A DNA stretch of 64,000 nt. It comes from Paenibacillus sp. JJ-223 (GTDB lineage: Bacteria; Bacillota; Bacilli; Paenibacillales; Paenibacillaceae). The stretch is taken from NCBI RefSeq assembly GCF_927798175.1, contig NZ_CAKMMP010000008.1, positions 62,001 through 126,000 on the forward strand. Reading direction: 5' to 3'. Made by a program: the position numbers and the translations under genes. Below are positions 1 to 9,117 of the stretch, piece by piece; positions within the stretch are counted from its first letter, which is position 1; every line of letters begins with the position of its first letter. Under the pieces are notes generated by a model that did not search any database, was not told the DNA's origin, and worked only from the letters and a program-made list of their open reading frames with translations.

Positions 1-1859
1 GGTACGAGGATGCGCATTTCTTCCCAATCGCAGGGCGAGAAGTTTTCGCGTATGACTTTGCCGTCAGGCGCAGATACGTTCCATCCGGTCAACGTCCATG
101 ATTCATGGCCATGGATCTTTTCGGGAATCACGAAAACTAGCTCATCCTTCATCTTCATGACCAGTTTTGTCTGCCACTCAATGGCTTGGGCCGCGATTTG
201 GCGAGCCGTGGATAGATGATACCGCCTCCAGTCGTTGTGCCACACGTCCGGCACCCGGTCCAAATCCGGCAGTATATCCTCCTTTTGATTCCGGAAGGGG
301 ACGGATTCAAGACGAAGCCATCCGCGGTTGGACTCGACAAGCCCATCACCAAGGTGGTCGCGAAACGCAATCCGGTCGGACTTTTCCTTCTCGTGGCCGC
401 CTTCGACCGGATTCTCGCCGTAAACAACGCCCATATCCGCCTTTGGCACCTCATGCTTCATGAGCAGCGCGCCGCCTAGCCTTTCCGACGGATGGCCCCC
501 TCCCCATTCTTCAAGAGCAAGTTGGATGTGGGGATGAAGCTCCTCCATCGCATTTAGCGCGAGGCAGCGGATAACCTCTTCCGCCGATGTTCCAAAGTGC
601 GCAGCTTTGGCAAAGCTCTCTCGGCTTAAACGATATACGCTAAGGCGATCGCGATGAACCAATTCGGCACAGCACTCTGCCACCCAATGCACGGAAGGGG
701 CTGCCTCGCTAGGAACGAGCAGCTCGAAATCAGGTTGAATGATGATACGAGGCAACCGCGCATCCTGTGTCCCATCCTCCCTCTCCGTTCCATACAACAG
801 CGAATGGGGATCAACAAGCCAGCGAAACACGCTCCCTTCCGCAGCGTCTTGGCCGATTTCGCCAAAGCCCCAACCCGCCAATGCCTCCAACCACCCCAGA
901 ATTCGGGGGAATACATGGTCCCATTCGGGTTGCCACCCCGGATCAACCGAAATCGAAACGGTTTTGGCATGTTCATGTTCATGGGGAGCAGCAGCATCGC
1001 GCCATTCGCGGATGAACGGCAGTACCTGCCGCAAACCAAACCATTGGTCTTTGCCCGGCGCGAGCAACAGCAGGCGATACTGCACATGCTGCATGACGGG
1101 ATTCATTGCAGCATACTTGTCCGCGCACAGCCCATAGATCTTCCTGTGCATCGCGCTCCAGGGCAAATCCAGCCATGAACTCAGCCGATCTTGGGATATG
1201 GCGTACACGTCCTCGTTCTTTTGAATAAGCCCCAATGAAAGCAGCAAGTCCAGCATGATCGCAACGTGGCGCGGATAAACCTCCTGATGCTTATACTGAA
1301 AAACCAGCCCATTCACATCTTCCGGCCGCATGCTGGTCATACGGTCAAGCTGGTTTATTGCTTTTTTGTGCAGTGTGCCCTTTCGGGTCAATGGCAGACC
1401 TTTGCTTCCGAACCAGGCAAGCACGTGCAGCAGATCGAGGGCTATGTTGGTTTTCCCTTCCCGCCATACGGCCATGCCCACGCGATGGGGCGAAGGGCTT
1501 AACCCCCCGCCCTGAAGCGGCGAAACCGAGCTGGAGGAGAAAGGCGGGACACCTTCCAAAGCGCGGCCGATTCTCCGTTCAAAGGCCGCTGCGAGTATAG
1601 GGAGGTGGGCAGCCGGGATGTAGTACAAACATTCGCCCCAAGCTTTGCGGACGGCCTGTATCCATCCCTTCTCCCATAATGAGGCAAACGCCGCTCTCGC
1701 CTCCGCCCGGCTAAGTCCTTCTTCGGCCCAATCAGCCGCAGCCATTACCGACGCGAAGGGTTGGCCTGCATGCTTGCAAAAAACGGCTCCCAAAACCGTC
1801 TGCTCCATTGCCGGCAATGCTGAAACCATGTTCGCCCCGCATGTATCTTCGAAATGCAT
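1..1859 (-). CDS. Helicase-associated domain protein, partial (C-terminus beyond window)
   Basis: An open frame of about 619 codons runs on the minus strand from ATG 1859 to the window edge without a stop, so the C-terminus is missing. A GGAGGG site lies 12 nt upstream of the ATG. The region around residues 370-450 (IIIQPDFELLVPSEAAP, then LSVYRLSRESFAKAAHFG) matches the helicase-associated C-terminal-like domain (Helicase_C_3 type) found in Gram-positive partners of XPB-like helicases. No Walker motif is seen. It starts 55 bp downstream of the helicase stop in the same orientation, so the two probably form an operon and act together on DNA; that joint role is inference. Confidence 0.75.
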   Translation of the reverse strand, partial: MHFEDTCGANMVSALPAMEQTVLGAVFCKHAGQPFASVMAAADWAEEGLSRAEARAAFASLWEKGWIQAVRKAWGECLYYIPAAHLPILAAAFERRIGRALEGVPPFSSSSVSPLQGGGLSPSPHRVGMAVWREGKTNIALDLLHVLAWFGSKGLPLTRKGTLHKKAINQLDRMTSMRPEDVNGLVFQYKHQEVYPRHVAIMLDLLLSLGLIQKNEDVYAISQDRLSSWLDLPWSAMHRKIYGLCADKYAAMNPVMQHVQYRLLLLAPGKDQWFGLRQVLPFIREWRDAAAPHEHEHAKTVSISVDPGWQPEWDHVFPRILGWLEALAGWGFGEIGQDAAEGSVFRWLVDPHSLLYGTEREDGTQDARLPRIIIQPDFELLVPSEAAPSVHWVAECCAELVHRDRLSVYRLSRESFAKAAHFGTSAEEVIRCLALNAMEELHPHIQLALEEWGGGHPSERLGGALLMKHEVPKADMGVVYGENPVEGGHEKEKSDRIAFRDHLGDGLVESNRGWLRLESVPFRNQKEDILPDLDRVPDVWHNDWRRYHLSTARQIAAQAIEWQTKLVMKMKDELVFVIPEKIHGHESWTLTGWNVSAPDGKVIRENFSPCDWEEMRILV

Positions 1860-1914
1860 CGAACCACCACGCCCTCCTTTTCAGAAACATTCAGAAAACA
1901 AGGAACTCACAACG

Positions 1915-3567
1915 CTATATATCCTCATGTCTAATCGTGTATTCATAACCTTGCTCAATCAGAAACAGTTGTCTGTTTATCGCAAACTCTTGTTCCCTGC
2001 TGTTCTCGGATACAAGCGTATAAAAGAAAGCTTTGTTCTCGCCCGATTTTGGTCGCAAAATACGGCCGAGACGCTGCGCTTCTTCCTGCCTGGATCCAAA
2101 GCTTCCCGATATTTCAAGGGCAACAGCCGCATCGGGAAGATCCACGGCAAAGTTGGCGACCTTCGAAACAACAATCGTTTTTATTTCACCGCGCCGAAAA
2201 GCCGAAAACCACTTGTTTCTTTCCGGTTGCGACATTTGACCCGAAATCAGGGGGGCGTTAATTTCCCGGGCAATCCCCTCCAGCTGATCCAAATACTGAC
2301 CAATCACTAGCGCCGGAAGCTCTGCGTGAGTATCGAGCAGCCTGCGAACGACCTTGGCCTTGGCCGGATTTTCGGCAGCGATGCGGAACTGGTGTTTGCT
2401 GCCTGCCCGATCGTATTTCGATCTCCATTGAGGGGATAATGGGACGCGGATTTCTTGACACTGCACGTTAGCAATCCAACCTTGATGCTCCAGCTTCTTC
2501 CAAGGCATATCGTACAGTTTGGGACCGATCAATGAAAATACATCCTGCTCACGGCCGTCCTCGCGAACCAGCGTAGCCGTCAGCCCAAGCCTCCGCGTGG
2601 TCTGGATATCGGCAGTGGCCCTGAATACAGGGGCAGGCAGCAGATGTACTTCATCATAAATGATCAGCCCCCATTTCCGTTCGCTGAGCAATCGGATATG
2701 GGAAAATTCCGCTTGTTTCGATTTGCGGTGGGTCAAAATTTGGTACGTCGCAACCGTAATCGGTCTTATCTGCTTTTTCTGACCGGAATACTCCCCGATC
2801 TGTTCGGGAGCAAGCTCCGTTTTATCCAACCATTCAGCAATCCACTGACGAACCGACGTCGTGTTGGACGTCAAAATGAGGCATTCGCATTGCAGCCGCT
2901 GCAATACGGCCATGCCAATGACGGTTTTGCCTGCCCCGCAGGGCAGCACCAGCAGTCCGCTTCCGTTCATGGCGTCGCTTCCGCCAAAAGCTTCGACCGC
3001 TTCCTTTTGATAGGGACGCAACGAAAATGCACCATCACGCCATCCAATGGACAACGGCGTTCCCTCCCGATATCCGGCGTAATCCAGCACGGGATATCCA
3101 AGTCGTGTCAGCTCCTGCTTCAGCAGGCCCCGATGCTCGCCGCCCAGCACGAATTCCGCACGGCTTGAGCGCTTCAGGCCAAAAGCGGATAAGGAACGAG
3201 CCTCGGCCAACTCGTCGAGCAGTTCTTCATCACCGACCAGCCGCAACTGCTGCGATTCCTCGCTTGCGTGCAACTGCAGCCTGCCATATTGGTTCATCGT
3301 TCTGCGAATAAACTCCGCCAAGGATGCGGGCATGTCCCAGCGCGAATGCTGGTTCAGGCTTGCCATGATTCCATCTGCATTCCATCCCATGGCCGCAGCG
3401 TTCCATAGCGATAAAGACGTGATCCGATACGTATGCCATGCAGACGGCGTTTTGATCAACTCTGCGTAAGCCGCCAGCTGCGACCTCGCCTGCTCGCTGC
3501 CAGGATGATCCGTTTCCAGCAAAATCGTAAAGTCCCGCTGCACGATGCAAGCCCCTGTCGTTTCCAT
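1915..3567 (-). CDS. XPB/Ssl2-type DEAD/DEAH-box DNA helicase
   Basis: This 550-residue superfamily 2 helicase has Walker A LPCGAGKTVIG near residue 210, Walker B DEVH (IYDEVHLLPA), motif III GLTATLVREDG, and a C-terminal RecA-like lobe ending in QRLGRILRPK (motif VI). The DEVH box and the ED-G-R-E segment after motif III are typical of XPB/Rad25 proteins, which unwind DNA in repair and transcription. The first 170 residues form a divergent N-terminal domain. The start ATG 3567 follows an AGGAGG site. It is the first gene of a two-gene unit with the helicase-associated protein. The family call is firm; the repair role is inferred from homologues. Confidence 0.88.
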   Translation of the reverse strand: METTGACIVQRDFTILLETDHPGSEQARSQLAAYAELIKTPSAWHTYRITSLSLWNAAAMGWNADGIMASLNQHSRWDMPASLAEFIRRTMNQYGRLQLHASEESQQLRLVGDEELLDELAEARSLSAFGLKRSSRAEFVLGGEHRGLLKQELTRLGYPVLDYAGYREGTPLSIGWRDGAFSLRPYQKEAVEAFGGSDAMNGSGLLVLPCGAGKTVIGMAVLQRLQCECLILTSNTTSVRQWIAEWLDKTELAPEQIGEYSGQKKQIRPITVATYQILTHRKSKQAEFSHIRLLSERKWGLIIYDEVHLLPAPVFRATADIQTTRRLGLTATLVREDGREQDVFSLIGPKLYDMPWKKLEHQGWIANVQCQEIRVPLSPQWRSKYDRAGSKHQFRIAAENPAKAKVVRRLLDTHAELPALVIGQYLDQLEGIAREINAPLISGQMSQPERNKWFSAFRRGEIKTIVVSKVANFAVDLPDAAVALEISGSFGSRQEEAQRLGRILRPKSGENKAFFYTLVSENSREQEFAINRQLFLIEQGYEYTIRHEDI

Positions 3568-3646
3568 GCTTTCCTCCTATGAATATCACATTGACCCGAA
3601 TTCATCCTTTTCAACACGTCGAAGAAATTCCGGTCGACGCTACAAA

Positions 3647-3680
3647 TAAAAAAAACACCCTATTCCTTAGGAATAGAGTG
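3647..3680 (-). terminator. Intrinsic terminator after the M20 amidohydrolase
   Basis: On the minus strand CACTCTATTCC and GGAATAGGGTG form a stem with a 3-nt loop followed by a run of eight T. It lies 17 bp past the stop of the amidohydrolase gene. Confidence 0.85.
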
Positions 3681-3696
3681 CCCAATACTGGAAAAA

Positions 3697-4872
3697 TCAT
3701 TCGAAAGACGAAGCATACCCCTTGGCCATCGCAATGAACAACTGAACGCCAAGCTGCATCGCGTCTTCATCGAAATCAAACTTCGGATGATGATGGGGAT
3801 ACACGGCCCCTTTCTCCGGATTGCCTGCCCCCACAAACATGAAACAGCCGGGAACCTGCTGCAAATAATACGCAAAATCCTCCGCAGGCATCAGCATCGG
3901 CGTTGTCTGGACGTTGCTTTCACCGAATACCTGAACGGCTTCACGGAAAAAACGCTCCGATTCCGTTTTGTCGTTCACCACAGGCGGATAACCCATGATG
4001 TAATTCACATCGGTTTGCGCGCCATAAGCCGCGCCTGTCTGGGCAACGACCGTATGTACCCTCTCCTTCATCGATGCCCGGGTCGCCTCGTCAAACGTCC
4101 GGATCGTCCCGCTTAGTTTGCAGGATTCGGCAATGACATTTTGTGCCGAACCGGCTTGCATCGTGCCAATGGTCAGCACAGCCGGACAGAGAGGATCCAC
4201 GGACCGGCTGACTACCGTTTGCAGCTGCATGACCAGCGCCGAACCAGCGACCACGCTGTCCACCGTCGATTGCGGCATGCCTCCATGCCCGCCTTTACCT
4301 GTAAGCGTGACGTAGAAATCGTCCGCCGCAGCCATCATCGGTCCTTCCTTGCTGGCTGCCACGCCCACCGGAAGCGGTGTCCAGAGATGAATGCCATAGA
4401 TGACGTCCACACCTTCAAGCGCACCGTCGGCGATAACTTTGACTGCTCCGCCGGGAAGAAGCTCCTCCGCAGGCTGAAACAAAAAACGGATTTCGCCCCG
4501 AATGTCGGACCGATGGCGACTGAAATACAGTGCCGTTCCCAGCAGGATCGAGACATGGCCGTCATGACCGCAGGCATGCATGGCCCCCGCCGATTGCGAA
4601 GCGTATTCCACGTCTTTTTCATCCTGAATCGGGAGCGCGTCCATGTCGGCACGAAGCATGACGACCGGCCCGGGCTGTTCCCCGCGCAGAATGCCGATGA
4701 CGCCATGTCCGCCCACATGGCGCTGCACTTCAATGCCGAAGCTTTCCAGCATGTCCGCGATGAAGGTCGACGTCTTCTCCTCATGAAAGGAAACCTCAGG
4801 ATTACGGTGAAGGTGACGGCGCCATTCCACCATATGGATCTGCAGATCCTCCCACCATATTTTGTTTGTCAT
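3697..4872 (-). CDS. M20-family metal-dependent amidohydrolase
   Basis: A 391-residue cytosolic metallohydrolase of the M20 (hippurate hydrolase / N-acyl-amino acid amidohydrolase) family, which removes acyl groups from amino acids or related amides. Metal-site motifs are visible: MHACGHDGH near residue 105 and PAEELLPGGA near 140; a dimerisation domain and the closing motif AEDFAYYL follow. The frame is open for 50 more codons upstream, but I chose ATG 4872 because AAGGA lies 8 nt before it and the resulting length fits the family. It is transcribed alone and divergently from the YugN-like gene. The substrate cannot be read from the sequence. Confidence 0.87.
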   Translation of the reverse strand: MTNKIWWEDLQIHMVEWRRHLHRNPEVSFHEEKTSTFIADMLESFGIEVQRHVGGHGVIGILRGEQPGPVVMLRADMDALPIQDEKDVEYASQSAGAMHACGHDGHVSILLGTALYFSRHRSDIRGEIRFLFQPAEELLPGGAVKVIADGALEGVDVIYGIHLWTPLPVGVAASKEGPMMAAADDFYVTLTGKGGHGGMPQSTVDSVVAGSALVMQLQTVVSRSVDPLCPAVLTIGTMQAGSAQNVIAESCKLSGTIRTFDEATRASMKERVHTVVAQTGAAYGAQTDVNYIMGYPPVVNDKTESERFFREAVQVFGESNVQTTPMLMPAEDFAYYLQQVPGCFMFVGAGNPEKGAVYPHHHPKFDFDEDAMQLGVQLFIAMAKGYASSFE

Positions 4873-5080
4873 TTCTCCCATCCTTTCTTTCTTGAGCAGA
4901 GCTTCTATCAGGCCCGCAACAACCTTGGCAAACCTATTGCTGTATATTGTAACAGAATTGGAAGAAATCCGATACGAAACGGTGTTCGAAAGCTTGCACG
5001 GGAAGGGGAAACATACTATCATGAATGAGAGAATGCACGAGAAAATACACTCGGAAGCTTGTGAGGAGGAGCAGACGCTT

Positions 5081-5428
5081 ATGATTTTTAAAAATACAGG
5101 CTTAGATGGCTTGAAAAGCGACTTGGCATACCTGGATGAAAGCGCCGAGAAAGTCGGATTTATTCGATGGCAATGGGAATATTACCGGGCTACATATGAC
5201 TACAAAATTGAAGACGAATCCACCAAATCGGAATATTTCGTACGAATCAACACCCGCGTTGTTGACGGCAAATTGGAAAAACCGGACAGCATTCTGGCGG
5301 TAGAAGCCGTGTATCTTGGAAAAGCAACGTTCCCGCACGGCCTGGACTATGACTCTTCCGTTCCGCAGCCAGTCGTGAAGCTGGCGAACCAAAAACTGCA
5401 GCAGCTGTTAGAACTGCTTCAGGCATAG
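5081..5428 (+). CDS. YugN-like family protein
   Basis: A 115-residue soluble protein resembling Bacillus YugN, a small family without a known biochemical function. Recognisable parts are the N-terminal NTGLDGLKSDLAYLDESA segment and the later FVRINTRVVDGKLEKPDS strand region. Longer in-frame starts exist upstream, but ATG 5081 follows a GAGGAGGA site at 5062-5070 and gives the usual family length. It is 14 bp upstream of ftsW and probably cotranscribed with it. Confidence 0.8.
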   Translation: MIFKNTGLDGLKSDLAYLDESAEKVGFIRWQWEYYRATYDYKIEDESTKSEYFVRINTRVVDGKLEKPDSILAVEAVYLGKATFPHGLDYDSSVPQPVVKLANQKLQQLLELLQA

Positions 5429-5442
5429 GCTGGGGCCATACG

Positions 5443-6738
5443 ATGAAACAACAAACGGCCCAGAAGAGAACGAAGAGAGGCACGCCGGATTTTCAACTGC
5501 TGATCCTCACTCTATTGTTGGTGGGCTTTGGACTGGTGATGGTATTCAGCTCCAGTTCCAGCATTGCAATTGCTAACGCGGATTATCACAATGATGCCCT
5601 TTACTTCACGAAAAAACAACTGATGTGGGCGGTTATCGGCCTGTTTGGCATGTTCTTTGCCATGAACATTCGTTTCAACAAGTATAAGAAGCTGTATGCA
5701 CCCTTTTTCCTGTTTACAACGGTTATGCTCCTGCTGGTCCTGATTATGGGCAAGGTGCTTAACGGGGCGAGAAGCTGGATCCACATTTTCGGATTCAGCG
5801 TGCAGCCTGCCGAGTTCGCGAAGATTGCCATTATTCTGTACCTGTCCGCGCTAATTACCAAAAAAGGCGAGCGGTTCAGGGATTTGAAGACAGGGTATCT
5901 TCCCGTCCTGATTATTGTGGGATTCGTAGCCGGGTTGATTATGCTTCAGCCTGACTTCGGTACGACTTTTATTTTGGTCGCCACTTGCGGATTGGTCATT
6001 TATGCAGGGGGAGCCAACATGAAACACATCATGGGATCCATTCTGCTGGTGGTGCTTGGGGCTGCGCTGGCTTTTGGAGGAAACGCTCTCCTTTCAACCT
6101 TATCCCCCTCGGACAACGCAGCCTCCACCACGGACGCTGCAGACGCGTCAAAGTCGAATTACAAGGTTGGACGGTTTCAAGCGTTCCTCGATCCGATGTC
6201 TGACCCGAACGGAAGCAGCTATAACCTCTATCGCTCGTTAGTCGCGATCGGGGACGGCGGCTTTACGGGTTCCGGAATCGGGCAAGGCACCATTAAATTG
6301 CATTACTTGCCCAATGCATACAATGACTTTATTTTTTCGGTCATTGGCGAAGAGCTCGGTTTTTTGGGAAGCATGCTCTTCCTGCTCGTCTATCTGTACT
6401 TCATATGGCGAGGCATCATCGTCTCCCTACGCTGCCCCGATCCGTTCGGAACGCTCGTCGGCATCGGCATCATGGGATTGATCGCCATCCAGGCCTTCAT
6501 TAATATCGGTGGCGTGACTCAAACGATTCCGGTGACGGGAGTTACCCTTCCGTTTATCAGTTATGGCGGTACTTCCCTCTTCATTATGATGGTGGCCATG
6601 GGCATTTTGCTGAGTATTTCACGCACCAACAACCTGGATGTCATCAAGGAAGAAAAAACGAAGTCCGTCACGATTCAAACCCAAACACGCACTTCTCCGG
6701 CGGTACGTTCCCGCCAGGCCATTCGTCGCGTTCGTTAA
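5443..6738 (+). CDS. ftsW: Lipid II polymerase FtsW/RodA/SpoVE family, probably FtsW
   Basis: A 431-residue multi-pass membrane protein of the SEDS family, which polymerises lipid II into glycan strands, in FtsW's case at the division septum with a partner class B PBP. The hydrophobic pattern fits ten membrane segments. The family hallmarks are LQPDFGTTFI near residue 167 (with the essential Asp) and PFISYGGTSLF near 365. The long extracytoplasmic loop around 210-250 is Ser/Asp-rich. In Bacillus subtilis ylaN lies beside ftsW, and a ylaN homologue is found 2 kb downstream here, which favours FtsW over RodA or SpoVE. The ribosome site is weak (GGCTGGGG). Confidence 0.87.
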   Translation: MKQQTAQKRTKRGTPDFQLLILTLLLVGFGLVMVFSSSSSIAIANADYHNDALYFTKKQLMWAVIGLFGMFFAMNIRFNKYKKLYAPFFLFTTVMLLLVLIMGKVLNGARSWIHIFGFSVQPAEFAKIAIILYLSALITKKGERFRDLKTGYLPVLIIVGFVAGLIMLQPDFGTTFILVATCGLVIYAGGANMKHIMGSILLVVLGAALAFGGNALLSTLSPSDNAASTTDAADASKSNYKVGRFQAFLDPMSDPNGSSYNLYRSLVAIGDGGFTGSGIGQGTIKLHYLPNAYNDFIFSVIGEELGFLGSMLFLLVYLYFIWRGIIVSLRCPDPFGTLVGIGIMGLIAIQAFINIGGVTQTIPVTGVTLPFISYGGTSLFIMMVAMGILLSISRTNNLDVIKEEKTKSVTIQTQTRTSPAVRSRQAIRRVR

Positions 6739-6756
6739 TCGGTGAATGGATAATCG

Positions 6757-6796
6757 AAAAAAGACTTCACATCCCTTGGGATGTGAAGTCTTTTTT
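6757..6796. terminator. Bidirectional terminator between ftsW and the Asp23 gene
   Basis: AAAAAAGACTTCACATCCC, a TT loop and the perfect complement ending in TTTTTT form a long stem usable from both strands. It separates the convergent ftsW and Asp23/Gls24 genes. Confidence 0.9.
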
Positions 6797-6814
6797 CTTA
6801 CCGCATATGGATGA

Positions 6815-7177
6815 TTATACGTCGTCACCTTTGAAAGAAACGCCTTCGACCTTGACGTTGACTTCAACAACACGCAATCCGGTCATGCTTTCAACCGCTT
6901 CCCTTACGTTTTGCTGAAGCATGCGGGATACTTCATGAATCGGGGTCTCGTACAGGACGATGATGCGCAGATCAATGGCTGCTTCCAGCTGGCCGACCTC
7001 AACGCCCACGCCTTTCTGTACGTTTTTACCGCTGAGGCGCTTGGCCCAGCCCTCCGACAATCCTCCAGACATTGCGGCAATTCCGGGCGTCTCGAGCGCA
7101 GCCATTCCGGCAATTTTCGCCACGACGTCATCCGCAATCCGGATATTTCCGCCATCCAGTTGAAGTTGTTCTGCCAT
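6815..7177 (-). CDS. Asp23/Gls24 family envelope stress protein
   Basis: A 120-residue protein of the Asp23/Gls24 family (DUF322), small cytoplasmic proteins often tied to alkaline or envelope stress. The typical start GNIRIADDVVAKIAGMAALETPGI and the C-terminal LRVVEVNVKVEGVSF strand are present. It stands alone, convergent with ftsW, with GGAGGAT before the start ATG. No membrane anchor is seen. The family call is firm; its specific job in this organism is unknown. Confidence 0.88.
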   Translation of the reverse strand: MAEQLQLDGGNIRIADDVVAKIAGMAALETPGIAAMSGGLSEGWAKRLSGKNVQKGVGVEVGQLEAAIDLRIIVLYETPIHEVSRMLQQNVREAVESMTGLRVVEVNVKVEGVSFKGDDV

Positions 7178-7357
7178 GCCACATCCTCCTTCACTTCGTT
7201 ACTCGTATTTTATCCGGTTTCCATACCAAAAAGCAAATGAAAGTCATTTGCGGCGTTTACAATCCAGGATGATTTGGGTATATTGAGTTATAAAAATATT
7301 CTCATATGCTTTTCCATTTCAAATTGAAATAAATACATAATGCCGAGGTGTTAGCTT

Positions 7358-8428
7358 GTGAAAAAACGGATTTCATCAACCTTGCTGATCGTAACCTTCG
7401 TACTCAGCGCCATTGCACATTACGCGAACTGGAATCCGGTCCTGCAATTTGTAGTCTCGGCCCTTTCGGTCATTTTCGTTGCCGGATTTCTGGGCAAGGC
7501 TACCGAATCCGTTGCACATTATGCCGGACAACGGCTGGGCGGATTTTTGAATGCCACCTTTGGCAACGCGGCCGAGCTGATCATCGCCATATTTCTCGTT
7601 AAAGAGGGATTGTTCGACATGGTCAAGGCCAGCCTGACAGGCTCCATCATCGGAAACCTGTTGCTCGTGCTTGGATTAAGCATCTTTGCCGGCGGCCTCA
7701 AGTTCAAAATCCAAAATTATAACGTTTCACTGGCAGGCCTTAACGGTTCACTGATGATTGTGGCTATCATCGCGCTGTTTATTCCCGCCGTCTTTCTGAA
7801 CACCCATTCCATTACGCAAAAGGATACCGACACACTTAGCCTGGTCGTGGCAGGCTTGCTCATTCTGGCTTACATTGCCTGGCTCTTGTTCTCCATGGTG
7901 ACGCACAAAACGTATCTTGCCGATGTGACGGAAGACGAAGACGAGGAGCTGCCGCATGAACATGCGCCGGTATGGTCCAAAAGCAGATCTATCCTGTACC
8001 TTGTGCTCGCTACCGTCATGGTTGCTTTTGTCAGCGAATGGCTTGTCGGCACGCTTGAGGTGTTTACGGAACAATTCGGATTGAGCGAGCTCTTTGTGGG
8101 TGCCTTCCTTGTGGCCATTATCGGCAATGCAGCCGAACATAGCGCGGCCGTCATGCTTGCCATGAAAAACAAGATTGGTGCCGCCGTGGAAATCGCGGTG
8201 GGCAGCAGCCTGCAAATTGCCCTGTTCGTGGCACCCGTGCTTATCTTTGTCAGCTACTTTATCGGGGACACGATGGATATCGTATTTACAACGATTGAGT
8301 TGGTCGCCATCGGGGTGTCCGTATTTATCGCAAAATCCATCACGCAGGACGGCTCGACCAACTGGTACGAAGGCTTGCTGCTGCTGGTTGTCTATGCCAT
8401 TCTCGGTGTATCGTTCTTTCTTGTCTAG
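7358..8428 (+). CDS. cax: Calcium/proton antiporter (CaCA/CAX family)
   Basis: A 356-residue membrane protein with about eleven hydrophobic segments and the two inverted-repeat signature motifs of cation/proton exchangers: FGNAAELIIAIF near residue 68 and GNAAEHSAAVMLA near 248. The glutamates in GNAAE bind the cation. An acidic cytoplasmic loop (TEDEDEELPHEHAP, near 190) joins the halves. It would export Ca2+ in exchange for protons. The start is a GTG with GAGGTG 7 nt upstream; the gene is monocistronic and ends in a strong terminator. Confidence 0.9.
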   Translation: MKKRISSTLLIVTFVLSAIAHYANWNPVLQFVVSALSVIFVAGFLGKATESVAHYAGQRLGGFLNATFGNAAELIIAIFLVKEGLFDMVKASLTGSIIGNLLLVLGLSIFAGGLKFKIQNYNVSLAGLNGSLMIVAIIALFIPAVFLNTHSITQKDTDTLSLVVAGLLILAYIAWLLFSMVTHKTYLADVTEDEDEELPHEHAPVWSKSRSILYLVLATVMVAFVSEWLVGTLEVFTEQFGLSELFVGAFLVAIIGNAAEHSAAVMLAMKNKIGAAVEIAVGSSLQIALFVAPVLIFVSYFIGDTMDIVFTTIELVAIGVSVFIAKSITQDGSTNWYEGLLLLVVYAILGVSFFLV

Positions 8429-8442
8429 TCCATTAACACAAC

Positions 8443-8496
8443 AAAGAGGAGCTGTCCCTGGTCATTCTGTTTTGACCTATGAGACAGCTCCTCTTT
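8443..8496 (+). terminator. Terminator after the Ca2+/H+ antiporter
   Basis: AAAGAGGAGCTGTC pairs with GACAGCTCCTCTTT across a 26-nt loop, 14 bp after the stop codon. Confidence 0.75.
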
Positions 8497-8537
8497 GCTT
8501 TGGCAGCGGTCTGCCGATTCTCCCGGAATCCGCACAC

Positions 8538-8565
8538 AAAAAAAGCATGCATAGCCGCTGCATGC
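8538..8565 (-). terminator. Terminator after ylaN
   Basis: On the minus strand GCATGC and GCATGC flank a short loop and are followed by seven T, 29 bp past the ylaN stop. Confidence 0.75.
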
Positions 8566-8593
8566 CTTCTATTCGGACCCGCGCGAAGGCAGG

Positions 8594-8887
8594 CTATTGC
8601 TCATTCTTCTTGTTCAAAGCCTCATATAAAATAGCCAGATTCCGCTCAAGGGCACTGACCATCTGCTTACCCGAACTTTCCGGGAGAAGCCCTGCGCGAA
8701 CAGCAAAATCCACTTCCTTGGAGAACCCATACATCTGTGTATCCAGTACTTCCTCGTAGAGAGGGCAGTAGCGGGTAGCCAGATTCTCCATCTGTACTTC
8801 AATAAGCTTCTGTATTTTATCTGCATCTTCTTGAAGAAGACTGATCGCTTTCATATTCAGCTGTTCCTGCAGATCAGATGAAGTCAT
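8594..8887 (-). CDS. ylaN: YlaN family protein (DUF1507)
   Basis: A 97-residue helical protein with the family signature CPLYEEVLDTQMYGFSKEVD followed by FAVRAGLL. It is close in length and sequence to Bacillus YlaN, a small protein reported to bind iron and to influence Fur-dependent iron regulation; that role is from the literature on homologues. In B. subtilis the gene sits next to ftsW, and the same neighbourhood occurs here at a distance of about 2 kb. It is monocistronic with its own terminator. Confidence 0.9.
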   Translation of the reverse strand: MTSSDLQEQLNMKAISLLQEDADKIQKLIEVQMENLATRYCPLYEEVLDTQMYGFSKEVDFAVRAGLLPESSGKQMVSALERNLAILYEALNKKNEQ

Positions 8888-9072
8888 GCATTTCCCCCCC
8901 TATGTCCCAAAAATCGCGTAAAGACGTTCTACCCCTAATATTAGACGAAATCAGAAGCTAATACAAGAACTTGACCAAAATAACCACCTAATCCGAGTCC
9001 AGTTCGATGAAATAATACCCTATAGGCGTATTTATGGAAATCGGAGAGATCAATACGTCTCGGGAACAACGC

Positions 9073-9108
9073 AAAGAAGCACCTCCGCCACGTTAGGCAG
9101 AGATGCTT
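9073..9108 (-). terminator. Terminator after the HPr-like gene
   Basis: On the minus strand AAGCATCTCTGCC and GGCGGAGGTGCTT pair around TAACGT, followed by TCTTTG. It lies 10 bp past the stop. Confidence 0.65.
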
Positions 9109-9117
9109 CCCGAACCA

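Noticed and set aside
4862..5080. N-terminal extension of the YugN-like protein
   Set aside because: The extension overlaps the divergent amidohydrolase start and promoter region and has no family similarity; the internal ATG has the ribosome site.
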